A program made the translations under genes and the position numbers. A DNA stretch of 64,000 nucleotides from Pteria penguin. Lineage: Eukaryota; Mollusca; Bivalvia; Pterioida; Pteriidae. The notes beneath the pieces were generated by a model. The model saw nothing but the letters and a program-made list of their open reading frames with translations, made no database searches and was not told where the DNA came from. The stretch lies in NCBI GenBank assembly GCA_035048485.1, contig CM068584.1:63842420-63906419 (forward strand), written 5' to 3'. This document shows, piece by piece, positions 12,823-24,491 of the stretch; position 1 is the stretch's first letter, and each line of letters starts with the position of its first letter.

Positions 12823-13010
12823 TTGATTGATTATTGTTTTACGTCACTCCATTATTTCGCGTATCTGGTGATGGCATCTGCCTGAAGCATTACATGGAAA
12901 TTTATACCTTTGCAACATACCCATCACAGTCACTGAGGAATCATTAAAGTGGCACGCATCATGTCAAAGGGCCTCGGATTTTACTGTCTCAACCGATCAA
13001 CTGTAAACCG
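12823..13010 (-). mobile_element. Partial SINE, same family
   Basis: The reverse-orientation core reads TTTTACGTCACTCCATTATTTCGCGTATCTGGTGATGGCATCTGCCTGA and ends within the GGCCTCGGATTTTACTGTCTC segment. The tRNA head is missing. It is shared with copy 2 at 23449-23635, so it was inserted before the duplication. Confidence 0.8.
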
Positions 13011-13897
13011 GAAGATCTCGTTTGGACTTTGTGATTTTGTTCATGCACATGTATATAGTGGGGTGCATATACCTGATGCAACACGATTATTATAGGTCAC
13101 CGGTGTTGCATACAGACCGGGGATATGGATGACCTACTCAATCGTTCAACGACCTTTTGAAGTATGTTCAATGCATGATATAGACGTACATGATCTTGTC
13201 TTAATATGTGGCATGTAGAGAATTGAAAATGTGAAAATAGAGAAAAATGTGGTGGGAAAAAAATAGGAGATATGATTTTTATTTTCTTTCTATCAATATC
13301 ACATGACAACATTTCAATTAGAACAGGCATAAGCATTTTATTGAGATATACTCGGAATTGTGAATAACGTAGGCGTTGATATTTGGTTCATGATACACCC
13401 TTGCACGTTAATACTGACATCTAGGTCTATGAGTTTACATAGACGCACATATCGAATTTGTTTTGTAAACTCTGATGATCAAATAAATAAACATATACAA
13501 CTAGTTTAGACCATGATTAATTATGCAATTTTCAAAATACATAAACTTTAAAAGAAAGTATATTACCATACTCAGTAAAATTTCTCTTGATATACTATAT
13601 ATTTCATTTAAATACCATAGAAATGATTTGACAAGGAAACGCAGATTTATTTCCTTCTTACCAGGGTTATTTATGTCCCTTCGATAAAATTGATCAAATG
13701 ATTCATTTCGCTCCAGGAACAGCGTGAGTGTCTTATAAAGAAAACTATAATTTGATAAAATTTATATATATTATAATATGCTATTAGGCTGCTTTGTAAT
13801 ATACGGGGATTAAGTGGAAGACTGTCAGTGTGAATGAGGATATAGGATTTTGTAATCAAATCAAACATCAAGATAGAAGGTTTCTCACATGTAAATA

Positions 13898-16800
13898 ATG
13901 CATAATAAGGTGTATGTAGCTTTGGCATTCTTTTTCGTTTTCGGTCTAAATGTGAGTACCTTCAGTATCAAGGAATTGACCAATGTATCGTCATGTCCTT
14001 TGGAGCTTAACCTTTGGATTCAAAGAGAATCTCTGAAGTCGTGTAACGGAGACAACGGTTTTGTGTATCATTGTATGAAATCGTCATGGGACACATTTGC
14101 TGAATTTTGTATGATACCTTTGTCCTTCAACGTTGATGGTAAGATTTTATTACACTGGATATAGTGCTAGAGGCGTTCTTTTTTTCATATCATATGCGAC
14201 AGTGATCATCATTCTTCGTTCAGTTTGGGACATCATGGCATACTTAATTATTTCTTTTTTTTCAATTAAGCATTCATAGTTTGCATTTTTATCTTAAAAG
14301 AGAAATCGCTTTTCTTTGCATATATTACAAAATCAATCAGCATTTCACTATCCAAAGATATACATATTATTATGTTATTTTTAATTGAGATTGAAAATGG
14401 ATAATGAAAGTCGAACATCTGCAGACGAATTATTCTTTACCTCTTTTCTATTTCAAAAACTTTTTTTTTCATAAAACTTGTTTATCAAAAGTACATAGAT
14501 TCAGATAATTATTTTTCTAATTTAGATGGATGCCCACAAATCCACAGAAGTGACATTTTAAAAATCCAGTATGTCAAGTGTTCAGTAAGCGGAAAGTGTC
14601 CAAGTAAAGAGAATGACACATACGTGTCTTATCAGATGTACAAATGTAAGTAAATTCCTATGTGTATCAACGGCTGCTACAAGGAAGAAAAATATGAAAT
14701 TGACATTACTAAAGAAAGGTAATCGGCACGCTCCACATCACGCTGCATTCTTATATAGGAGAGAATTAAACAGTAAATAACGTTCTATTGAATAACAGAG
14801 GCTATCTTAGTAAATTAAAATGAAATGAGAAACTCATATATGCAAATGAAATGTTATATTCGCCTAATAGAAGGAAGTTATTCCATAAATATTTCTTTCA
14901 TACTAGAACTAAACGCAAACAAATGATATGAATCAGTTATTGCTCGTAAACATCGGGAATTTAATTTCATATACAAAGCAGGAAGTAAGCGAACTGGCTA
15001 AAGTACATGACAGAATGGGCTTCTAACGAATGTGGGATGGCATATAACCCATCTAGTACACTTCTCTCTTAAAGAGTTAATCTGATTATGTGTCAAATAT
15101 CCGATATTGGAGAGAAAATTGTGTAATTAAAAAGAACCACCTTAAAACACTAAAATTGAATATCAAGGAAAGATCAGCATGAACTGTCTAAGGAGATTCA
15201 TTACTTGAAATTAATTTGACTTAAGATACGACCGGAACGCATATAATTTTAACAAAATATGTCTTCTTTAAACTGCAAAGGAAAGTGCTACTTTTATTTC
15301 TCGACAATTAAAGGTATAAACATGATAAGCATATGTTATAACTCGATTAGCAACAAATCTTTTGGGAAACTGATCAAACTTGTTATGATGAAACAAGTGT
15401 TATTAGAAAGTAAACGACGCTGAATTATAATAAGTATAGTAAAAACATATGCTGCCATTTATAAAATATTTCAGGATTTCTACTACAAAGTACAAAAAGC
15501 ATACTTCTAAACATTCAACGACCATTGTTCCATATGCTGTTGTAGCCTATACTACAAGTAATGATACAAGAACGCAGGAAGACACAAACGGTAATATATA
15601 TCACATGAATATGATTTTTAGAAAGTGCATGTTTTGATTAAAATCAATAGAGAAAATTTATAATATCAGCCAAAACACGATCCATACTGTATAACCGAAA
15701 GATAAGTTGCATTGTATCTAATGACATTCTATATTGTATTTACTTTTGTTTACATTTATCAATTGTGTTCAATCGACCCATACAGATATAGTTGGCACAA
15801 ACCCATTTCACTTGAAAATGAATATAGACATGCTAGCAAACTTCCTCATTATCAAGCTTTTTACACTATCCTATCATGTACTTTTATAATATTTTACGTC
15901 CTCTTTCCCTCCTTGGACGTTTTAAGCCTCTGATGATATATATGTTTATAAATTAACATTACAAAGCTATGGTATGTTTTAGTAAATAATTCACAAATAT
16001 TGACGTGGAGATCAATTCAACATAGAAGAAAACTCCTGCACGTTGGTTTTGATTTTCAACTGTAATCCGCAATAGTAGTGCAATATTGAACAATTAGCAT
16101 ACTTTTTCGTGAGTTTCTGGACGATTCTACAGTTAGCAATTAACCTGACTGTATGATATATTTGCTCACATGATTATATGGCCGGTATTGGTTAAACTGT
16201 TCATGTTGCTAATGCTGATATTGTATTTTTGAAATTTGCATTCAGTTACAAAGGGCATCAATTCAAGGTATCCATCTACTCAATCGATATATCTCCAGTT
16301 TGAACTCAGCTTAGGTAATTTCTTTTTTGATAAAATACATGACATTAGTATTGATAGGCATATAAAATACTAGACATCTGAATTAAATACACGTATATTA
16401 CCACTTTACATGGTGATACTTTTCTTTATACTGTAGAACAACCGTAACCATTTTATCATGACAAATTTCGATGATAGATTATACTATAAAGTGTTTTATA
16501 GAGGCATTTACGCTTGTTTTGTGATAAGAAACTTTAAACAATATATTGTACTTTATAGTTATAGCCCTGGGTATAATAGTGTTACTCCTATTGGTGTCAA
16601 TGACAACATTGATATATCATATAGTTAAGTAAGTATCACTTCTCAACTATTTAGGTATTGATCAAATATGCATGTCCGGTTAATCTAAGATATAAATTCT
16701 CTTTCATAGTGCATCAAACATGCAGTGATTTCAGTACTGAATGCTCTTACCGTCTATATGCCGATATAAAACAAGACAGTGAACGCGTTTGTCTTTATCT

Positions 16801-16929
16801 ATTCAATTTAATAATTTTAGGAGAAGGAAAGACACAAATGCCATGAATCTACAAAGTACCAATTCCAATGTCAACAGTAATGCCAGTAGACAAGAAGAAC
16901 GTGTGTATAATGAAATAGAGACCATTTAG
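13898..16929 (+). pseudogene. Member A: cysteine-rich type I membrane protein, broken by an intron deletion
   Basis: Recognisable exons are 13898-14138, 14526-14645, the remains of exon 3 at about 14670-14718, 15475-15590, 16246-16314, 16559-16628 and 16821-16929. Exon lengths and phases equal those of member B except at exon 3. Between exon 2 and exon 3 only about 25-30 bases remain (GTAAGTAAATTCCTATGTG then TATCAACGGCTGC). Intron 2 lost about 130 bases, including its acceptor AG and the first bases of exon 3. Reading through gives AAA TGT AAG TAA, and skipping exon 3 leaves 725 nt, out of frame. A full-length product therefore seems impossible unless an unusual splice is used. A secreted fragment of about 120 residues is conceivable. 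It also lacks the Cys at residue 67 (Phe here). The transmembrane and tail exons remain intact. Confidence 0.8.
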
Positions 16930-17113
16930 TCCGTGAAGTGCAGCTAATGACAGTCATCGACCTATTAACAAGATAGTTCTAGAACGATTAGAATGATGCA
17001 ATGAAAACTTTCGCTCACTGAATGTGATCATTTCACTTTATTTGCTAAAAAACCCCAAAACAAAACAACACCCCCCCCCCAATGAATCATTTCTAATATA
17101 AACTCTCAAACGA

Positions 17114-17330
17114 ATGTTCAACAACACACCCTTAAACTCAAAGACACATTCCCGTCACAAAAAAAAAAAAAAACCCCCCCCCCCCCGCCAAAAAAAAAAA
17201 AAAAAAAAAAATCACCCAATCACGACATGCCAAAGAAAACACGGAATAAAAATAAGATTATGCAACACTGTTTTAATCATGGGAATGACTGCTTCCACTA
17301 CCAGGGATATACTGTAAAATTATAAACTTT
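17114..17330. repeat. Poly-C / poly-A tracts in the 3' flank of member A
   Basis: A10-20 and C8-14 homopolymers alternate here and at 27690-27890 in copy 2, with different lengths. An AATAAA at 17245-17250 (27922-27927 in copy 2) is a possible polyadenylation signal for the gene. It lies about 320-360 bases past the stop. That assignment is tentative. Confidence 0.55.
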
Positions 17331-17479
17331 CGGAACTTTTCATCATTGTTTTTATACCATAGATTGTCGAATACATAAGCAAGAATGTATTATTCAATTG
17401 TGTGTATATTACTTGTACTGCTTTAATAATACGACATCAAGTTCATTTTCATGTATTGCTTGTATCATTAACCATTGTC

Positions 17480-17580
17480 GCGTGTGGGGCTGGTGTGGTG
17501 TAGTGATTAAACGCTTGGCTTGCGGCGCCGACTATCTGGGTTCGATTCACGGGTTGCGCCACCATGTTTATGCGGTTGGT
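17480..17580 (+). mobile_element. Second tRNA-like SINE head
   Basis: TGGTGTAGTGATTAAACGCTTGGC (A-box-like) is followed by CTGGGTTCGATTC (B-box) and GGGTTGCGCCACC. It resembles a tRNA-derived head but has no matching acceptor stem. It is present at the same place in copy 2 (28182-28270). It is a SINE relic rather than a functional tRNA gene. Confidence 0.6.
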
Positions 17581-17589
17581 ATATAAATA

Positions 17590-19700
17590 CAATAATATGT
17601 TACTGAAGATGAAACAGCTAACTACCTCTAAATCGGCATAATAAAATAAATGTGAATTTATCTGGGAAGGGGAAACAATATAAAAAGTTCATATTATTCA
17701 TATTCCATCAGAAACTTTATCATAAAATCTGTCATACTTATAACTTATATATTTATATTGTTTTTACATCACTGCATATCGATAATTCTATATTTGTAAC
17801 TTAGAATATAACCATTATTATTGAAAATAAAACACCTAGTGACATACTCTGTAATCATTTCACGTCGACATCATTGTTTAGTGATATTTATTTTGTTTTG
17901 TTTTTGGTTTATTTGTGTGTGTATGTGTGTGTGTGAGAGGTTATTTTGGTTTTGTTCTCAGTGCAATTTACGAGCAGCGTTCAGTGTTACATATGCTGTA
18001 TCACATCACTAGAAAACAGAAGTATCATGAATGGGACCTTTATCCACTGAGCTATGCACGGTCTGATAAGTATCATGAGTGTGCTTGCCATACACATATG
18101 AGTGACAAATACGGAGGCAACCCAGTTATCCCAGGAAAAAAATATTTTAGAGAAAGTTGATATCAGTAACTGGAATGCGTGTATTGTATATATTATACAG
18201 GATAAATAGTGTTATCTGAGGTCTCGTTTCTATTGATATCAAATTCGAAATAACATTATTCAAATGTTTGTTTAATGACATGTCGGCGGATCCATTATTT
18301 TGTAAGTCATGCCCTTATCTGTATATAATTGTATTTATGTTCTAATCAAAATACAAAACCCTACGATGTAAGTGTAACAAGGAAGTCTACAGGGAAAGTA
18401 CACTATTTTTTCATCATCTAACTCTTTAAAAAAATTTAAGTAATGTCTCTAAAATCTAAAATTAGATAGTTTGAGAGAGACGTAGCTAAATATGTAAAAG
18501 TAGAGTGCATAATAGAAAAGAAAATCAAAGAAACAAATACGAAGGGGGAACTTGCAATATTCAATAAAAATCTAATAAAACTAACAAATGTTCTCTACAA
18601 AATGATATCCCGTCAGATTTAAAAAAGGCAAATGAATAATAAAAAAAAAAAAATATGCATAGATAAATCAATAATAAATTTGTCTTGGAGACATAACCAG
18701 TATCGATTTTTCTTAATACACGGGCTAAATATTCGGCAATGAAAAAGAAAATATTTTGACGGTGTCGTTTGATTTTTATGAATGAATAATAGATAATAAA
18801 TTAAGCTTCCTCTTTTTATACATATAGTTTACTGTGAAGAAGGGGAAGGAGTAGTACATACGAACGTGTGCCAACACCTCTCTCCTCAATTGAGAATAAA
18901 AATGCTTAAATCTGTGCTGTGCTTCTAGGTAAAGTCTTCAAAGTATACAATTGACATAAGGCATATTCATTTTTTTGACAGACAAGAAAATGATAAGTCT
19001 CCTCTAGACATATAGCCAGTTATCCTAGATCTTGCTTTGGAAACAGATTTATATAAGTCTAGTCCGCAAAGTTGGCATTAATTAACAATAATCAAAACTT
19101 TTTTGGTACTTACACTTTGGTATCTCATTCCTTGTCTCTGTTCACACTGTAATGTCCATATCAAAAGAGGAAGATTGCTACCATTGATTTCAAAATTCTT
19201 CTCCGAAAATTTCTATATTTAGGTCGTGGTAATTTCCAGTCTCACCCGGTATATAAGAAAATTAATTCTTGGTACAGCTCAGGTGAATAATAAATATTGT
19301 AAATTGTAGTTCAATTAAAGGACTGTACTATTTTGAATATGAAATCGCCTGTTCCTGACACAGTTTTGACGATGACCTCAGTGAATAAATATAGTGTTTT
19401 AAAACATCACCACCCCCTTTTGTAACTGGTTGTGTGTGTGTGTGTGGGGGGGGGGGGTTCTTTTTTATTTATGAATATTATTTGGGGGAGGGGTAGAGGT
19501 TGTCTATATGTATGATTATTTGTTTGTGTTTGTTCTGTTTTTTTCTTTTGTTTATCAATTCTTATTGTGAGTACTAATGTTGATTACTTCAAGGCAGACA
19601 GTTACATTTATCATAAAACGTCTTTCTCTGAAAATGTCTATATTTAGATTGTGGTAATTTTCAAAACCAAACGATAACTCTTGGTACAAATATGGTAAAA
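17590..19700. other. Non-coding 3' part of segmental copy 1
   Basis: Colinear with 28280-31090 of copy 2, but without the retroelement fragment at 29.68-30.18 kb and without about 170 bases seen at 29265-29435. It contains a short (TG)n near 17910-17935 and G-rich and T-rich runs near 19430-19560. No gene is supported. Confidence 0.6.
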
Positions 19701-19701
19701 G

Positions 19702-19980
19702 ATTCATTCATTCATTCATTTTTGTTGTACGTCACACCACGAATATTTCACGTATATGGTGACGGCATCTGCCTGATGCGGGGTATACAAATTTTGACCT
19801 TTGCAACGGACCCACCCGAAGCAGTGAGGGATCTTTAACGTACCATGCATACCACGACACAGGACCTCGCTTTTTACTGTCTCATCCGAAAGACAGGATA
19901 CCGGCATGACCAGAGCGGGACTCGAAACCCGGCCTCCCGACCAGGAGTCCAGCACGATATCACTAGGCCAAGCCAGCTTT
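19702..19980 (-). mobile_element. tRNA-head SINE, reverse orientation
   Basis: On the plus strand it begins with a (CATT)n-type tail, followed by GTCACACCACGAATATTTCACG, TATGGTGACGGCATCTGCCTGATGC, GGACCTCG, CTCATCCGAAAGACAG and a head ending CTAGGCCAAGCCAGCTT. It is shared with copy 2 (31094-31372). It explains the open frame on the minus strand here, which is not a gene. Confidence 0.88.
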
Positions 19981-21582
19981 GGTAAAAAAGATAATATTCT
20001 TATCAAATTACCCTTAATTACACTATTTGAATCAGCCACATGTTGGGCTTGACACATTGTAGAAGGATACGTGTACAACAAATAGCAACCGAATATCATT
20101 ATAAGCAGTACCATCACAGGGCCTTAATTTGAAAATGCCTTCAATATCTGGACATTTAACAATGGCAAATAAAAATTCAATAAAGAATTGTACTATTTTG
20201 AATATGAATTCGTCTGTACCAGAGGCATTTTTGGAAAACAGTGAGCTTACTGAATAAATAGTGTGTGTGTGTGTGTATGTGTGAGTGGTGGATATGGGGT
20301 GTGTGCGTGTGTCGCAATAAGTTTTACTTTCTTATCTGTAAATTCCATGACATGGAAAAAGAGAAACATAACTTTATGTCTATGTCATGGGAAAGGGTTG
20401 CCTTATTGCACTTAACACGGTACAATGCAACACGTTCTTTAATACAATAGGCGTGGTTTCAGCTTTTCTTCCTTTTCAGCATGTATTTGAAACTGTCATT
20501 TTTTATTATTTTGATTTAAAAAAAAACTTATAACTCACGAAACGTTTATAGAATAATGAATAACATATGAAAGTTGAATTTGATTCTGATGCATTTAAGT
20601 AGTATTTTTCATTGCTAAGGTCCAGTGTGAAACGACGATTGTCATAGAGACCACGGTCAAAATAGAAAACGCAGAGAAGCTATATACAGATATGTTTGAA
20701 AGGCATATTCATTTTAGTTCCACAAATCGCAAAATATTTTCAATGAGGCAAAATGGTCCCATAATCTAACCCCTACCCTAAGAAGAAACAGAAAACTGAA
20801 TGAAAAAAAAAAACTACAAAAGTTGAAAGTATAAGCTTGAACATAAAATAAATACATAAAAATAATGATGTTAATTAGTTTCAGTTTGGTTGATCAAGAT
20901 CTTCTTTTGGAATACATACGATTTAGGATATGCTATTTAAAAGTATATTCTTGCAAGTTTACTAAAGCAATTCTAAAATTTCCTCCCGTGCATTGTGTGT
21001 TCGTTAAAACATCACTGTGAAGTTTATATCTTTCGTCCATGACGACACAAGGGGTTTTTCTTTTCCACCAACCGTCTATGCTTTATTCATTCATGCTTAA
21101 TTTAGCCTTTATTTGTACATTTTATGCTTCGATTCCATATTCTAATTCAACTGGTTTTTTTTTACAATATTGATTTGTCGACACGTTAGCGTTTAGACAA
21201 ATGTAAACTTGATATACCGTCCTCAAATGTATTACTACATTGTGCGCAGTCTTTGTCCGCATCGCCTCTGACTCCGTCTATGAAAACTGCTGTCTAATAA
21301 CAAACTTCGTCCAGTGCGCTGAACGTCCATTTTAATTTTCAATTTTACCATTCAAATGCACACCTATTACGTATTGAATCTATGTCTGATTAATAATTCA
21401 ATAATAAAATTCTGAGAATGTGAAAATGAAGAAAATTATTATGTCAATGCAATAAATTTCCCTTCGTTTCGCAGAAGAATTTAAAAATAGCACTATCCAC
21501 CTATAAGCTACTACGAATTTGAGGCAATTTCAAAGAAAAAAAAACCAATGATGTTCGAGTGTTAGAGTAAATTAGCGTCGCC

Positions 21583-21703
21583 AGGAAAATTCTGTTTCCA
21601 GCCGTATAACTACGGTATACCTATCGGAAACAAGCAAACACAGTACGTATATACCCTAAGTATAATTGCAGATAAACGCGTAAAACCAAATTTCTCAAAA
21701 AAA

Positions 21704-21734
<31 letters not shown>

Positions 21735-21845
21735 GGAGATGCTCTCTCCGTTTTGGTACTTGTTCCCAATTCTGGTTTTTAGAAGTCGATGAATCTTGAC
21801 CATAGTAAGTCTTTCTTAAATGCCCCGACGACCTCCAGTCGGTTT
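21583..21845. mobile_element. Copy 2-specific insertion with internal poly-A
   Basis: Copy 1 reads straight through GTCGCCGGATTGTATCG (11097 onward). Copy 2 has about 260 extra bases between GTCGCCAGG and CGGTTTCTATCG, containing a run of about 45 A with a few G. It is unrelated to the other repeats recognised here. The poly-A suggests retroposition, but it is internal and no clean target-site duplication was found. Confidence 0.5.
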
Positions 21846-22938
21846 CTATCGTATTGTCTCGTGTGCATGTGTTTGTGGGCAACAAAGTAAGAGTTGTCTT
21901 CCTTAGACCACAAAATAACGGTGTTGTGTACTTTGTGTCATTCCTATCCTGTAGTCAAATTAAAGTGTCGGTTGTGCAATATTTATAGTTCTTTATTCAT
22001 TTTTTTATTTATTATTATATCTATTTATCTATGTACTTGTATTCTTATTTAATTTCTTTTTCAATAGATTGTATAAAATGTAAATCAAAAAAGTAGTAAT
22101 TCAAAAAGGAAGAAGTACGGAAGAGTTAACAATGTTTCGAACTCCTTGGATTAAAAGAACAGTATCGTGTATAGTGAATAAGGTATATGGTTTGTGAAAG
22201 ACAGGTCCTTGGTTCCATTAGCGCAGTTGGCACACTACTATCGGCTTGTCACAGAAGGCGTGGCACATGAAAGGCCCATCACTCTGTCGGGTGCGTCCGA
22301 TTTCACGGGAAAAGTGAAAATTGAATTTTGCAATATTATCTATAATCATTTGTTCACTCTTAAATGTTGTTTTAATTCATTCATTCTATAATTAATATCT
22401 TTATTGATATCCTATATTAGATGTTAACAGATCCCAATATTCGCATTCAGGACATTCAAGTCAAAGTTGACATTCCGTCGGTCACTTTCGTATTGTCTTG
22501 AGTATAAACTGTATTATGTACTTTGTGTCATACCTATCCTGTATTCAAATGAAAGTGTCTCTTGCGCAATTTCTCTAGTTCTTTTTTCATTCATTCATTC
22601 ATTTATTCATTTATTATTTTTCTTCTTCTACTACTTCTTCTTCTTATTATTATTATTAGTAGTAGTAGTAGGTGTATTATTTTCATAATTATTATTATGA
22701 TTATTATTATTATCTCATTCATTTAGCTATTCTTATCTACTTTCTTTTTCAATAGAATGTACAAAATGTATATCAAAAAAGCAATAAAGGTCACTCTATC
22801 GCGAATTCCATGGAATAAAATGACAATATAGTGAATAAGGTATACGGCTTGTAAAAGACATGTCCTGGGTTCGACTCGCGCAGTGGGCGTGTTACATAAA
22901 AGGTCCCTCACTGTATCGTGGGGGTCCGATTTCGTGGG

Positions 22939-23217
22939 AAGCCGGTATGGCCTAATGGATAAGGTGCTCGACTCATGATCGAGAGGTCCCGGGTTTGACT
23001 CCCGCAATGGACACACCAGTGTTCTGTCTTTCGGATGAGATATAAAAAACCGAGGTCCCGTGTCACAGTGGGCGTGACACGTAAAAGATCCCTCTCTGCT
23101 TCGCGTGGGTCTGTTGCAAAGTTCTTAATTTGTATGCGATGCATCAGGCAGGTGCCGTCACCAAATACGTGAAATAATAGTGGAGTGACGAAAAACAATA
23201 TTCCATCCATCAATCAA
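22939..23217 (+). mobile_element. tRNA-head SINE (copy-2 locus)
   Basis: The best-preserved head in the window: GCCGGTATGGCCTAATGGAT (A-box region), GGTCCCGGGTTTGACTCCCG (B-box region), TCTTTCGGATGAGAT, GTGTCACAGTGGGCGTGACACG, GCATCAGGCAGGTGCCGTCACC and a CCATCCATCAATCAA tail. It is orthologous to the SINE at 12300 but without its poly-C expansion. Confidence 0.9.
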
Positions 23218-23448
23218 ACCGATTTCACGAGAAAAGTGAAATGGGATTACTCAATATTCCCTATAAAATATATATTCCCTCTTAAATGCTATTTAATTAA
23301 TCTGTAAACATATCTCAATATTCGCATTCAGGACACTCAAGTCCAATGTCCTGGTGTCTTGAAAGGGGGGAATAGCTGTCTCTCACTTTCCCTCACTCTA
23401 TCTTGTTCTTTGCCTCACACCCCTTTTCAGTGTCACCCAAACTATTTG

Positions 23449-23635
23449 TTGAGTGATTATTGTTTTACGTCGTTCCATTATTTCGCGTATCTGGTGATGG
23501 CATCTGCCAGAAGCATCACATTGAAATCTATACCTTTGCAATGTACCCATCACATTCACTGAGGAATCATTGAAGTGGCATGCGTCATGTCAAAGGGCCT
23601 CGGATTTTACTGTCTCAACCGAACAACTGGAAACC
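23449..23635 (-). mobile_element. Partial SINE, orthologue of 12823-13010
   Basis: Same truncated core in reverse orientation (TTTTACGTCGTTCCATTATTTCGCG, GATGGCATCTGCC, GGCCTCGGATTTTACTGTCTC). The tRNA head is missing, as in copy 1. Confidence 0.8.
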
Positions 23636-24491
23636 GGAAGATCTCGTTTGGACTTTGGGATTTTTTACATGCACATGTATATAGTGGGGTGTATATACCT
23701 GATGCAACACGATTATTATAGGTCACCGGTGTTGCATACAGTCCGGGGATATGGATGAATTGCTTCGACCTACTCAATCGTTCAACGACCTTTTGAAGCA
23801 TGTTCAATGCATGATATAGACGTACATGATGTTGTCTTAATATGTGGCATGTAGAGAATTGAAAATGTGAAAATAGAGAAAAATGTGTTGGAAAAAATAG
23901 GAGATATGATTTTTATTTTCTTTCTATCAATATCACATGACAACATTTCAATTAGAACAGGCATTAGCATTTTATTGAGATATACTCGGAATTGTGAATA
24001 ACGTAGGCGTTGATATTTGGTTCATGATACACCCTTGCACGTTAATATTGACATCTAGGTCTATGAGTTTACATAGACGCACATATCGAATTTGTTTTGT
24101 AAACTCTGATGATCAAATTAATAAACATATACAACTAGTTTAAACCATGATTAATTATGCAATTTTCAAAATACATAAACATGCAAAACTGGCACGAATA
24201 TCATATACTTATTGCATATGACGATATGAAGCAAATATTTTGAGATACCAATTCTTTAAAAGAAAGTACATTACCATACTCAGTAAAATTTTTCTTGATA
24301 TACTATATATTTCATTTAAATACCATAGAAATGATTTGACAAGGAAACGCAGATTTATTTCCTTCTTACCAGGGTAATTCATGTCCCTTCAATAAAATCG
24401 ATCAAATGATTCATTTGTCAGTGTGAATGAGGATATAGGATTTTGTAATCAAAATCAAACATCAAGATAGAAAGTTTCTAACATGTAAATA

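Larger units (their letters stand above)
9829..20388. repeat. Segmental duplication, copy 1 (carries member A)
   Basis: It starts with ACGTTTATAGAATAATGAATAACATATG and ends with AACTTTATGTCTATGTCA. Both sequences recur at the ends of copy 2. The order of SINEs, gene exons, poly-C tracts and the downstream tRNA-like repeat is the same in both. Copy 1-specific sequence includes about 155 bases near 10765-10920, a block near 13725-13815, and about 240 bases near 14160-14400 in intron 1 of member A. Confidence 0.93.

Noticed and set aside
17485..17570. Possible tRNA gene with TGGTGTAGTGATTAA and GGTTCGATTC
   Set aside because: It lacks a paired acceptor stem and CCA-adjacent structure, and it is duplicated with the surrounding segment; treated as a SINE head.
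19716..20117. 133-codon open frame on the minus strand with a hydrophobic start
   Set aside because: Most of it is the reverse strand of a SINE; the equivalent frame in copy 2 is shorter and not conserved outside the SINE.
22939..23012. Possible tRNA gene (A-box and B-box present)
   Set aside because: It is the head of a SINE with core and tail; several homologous copies occur in the window and no closed acceptor stem is seen.
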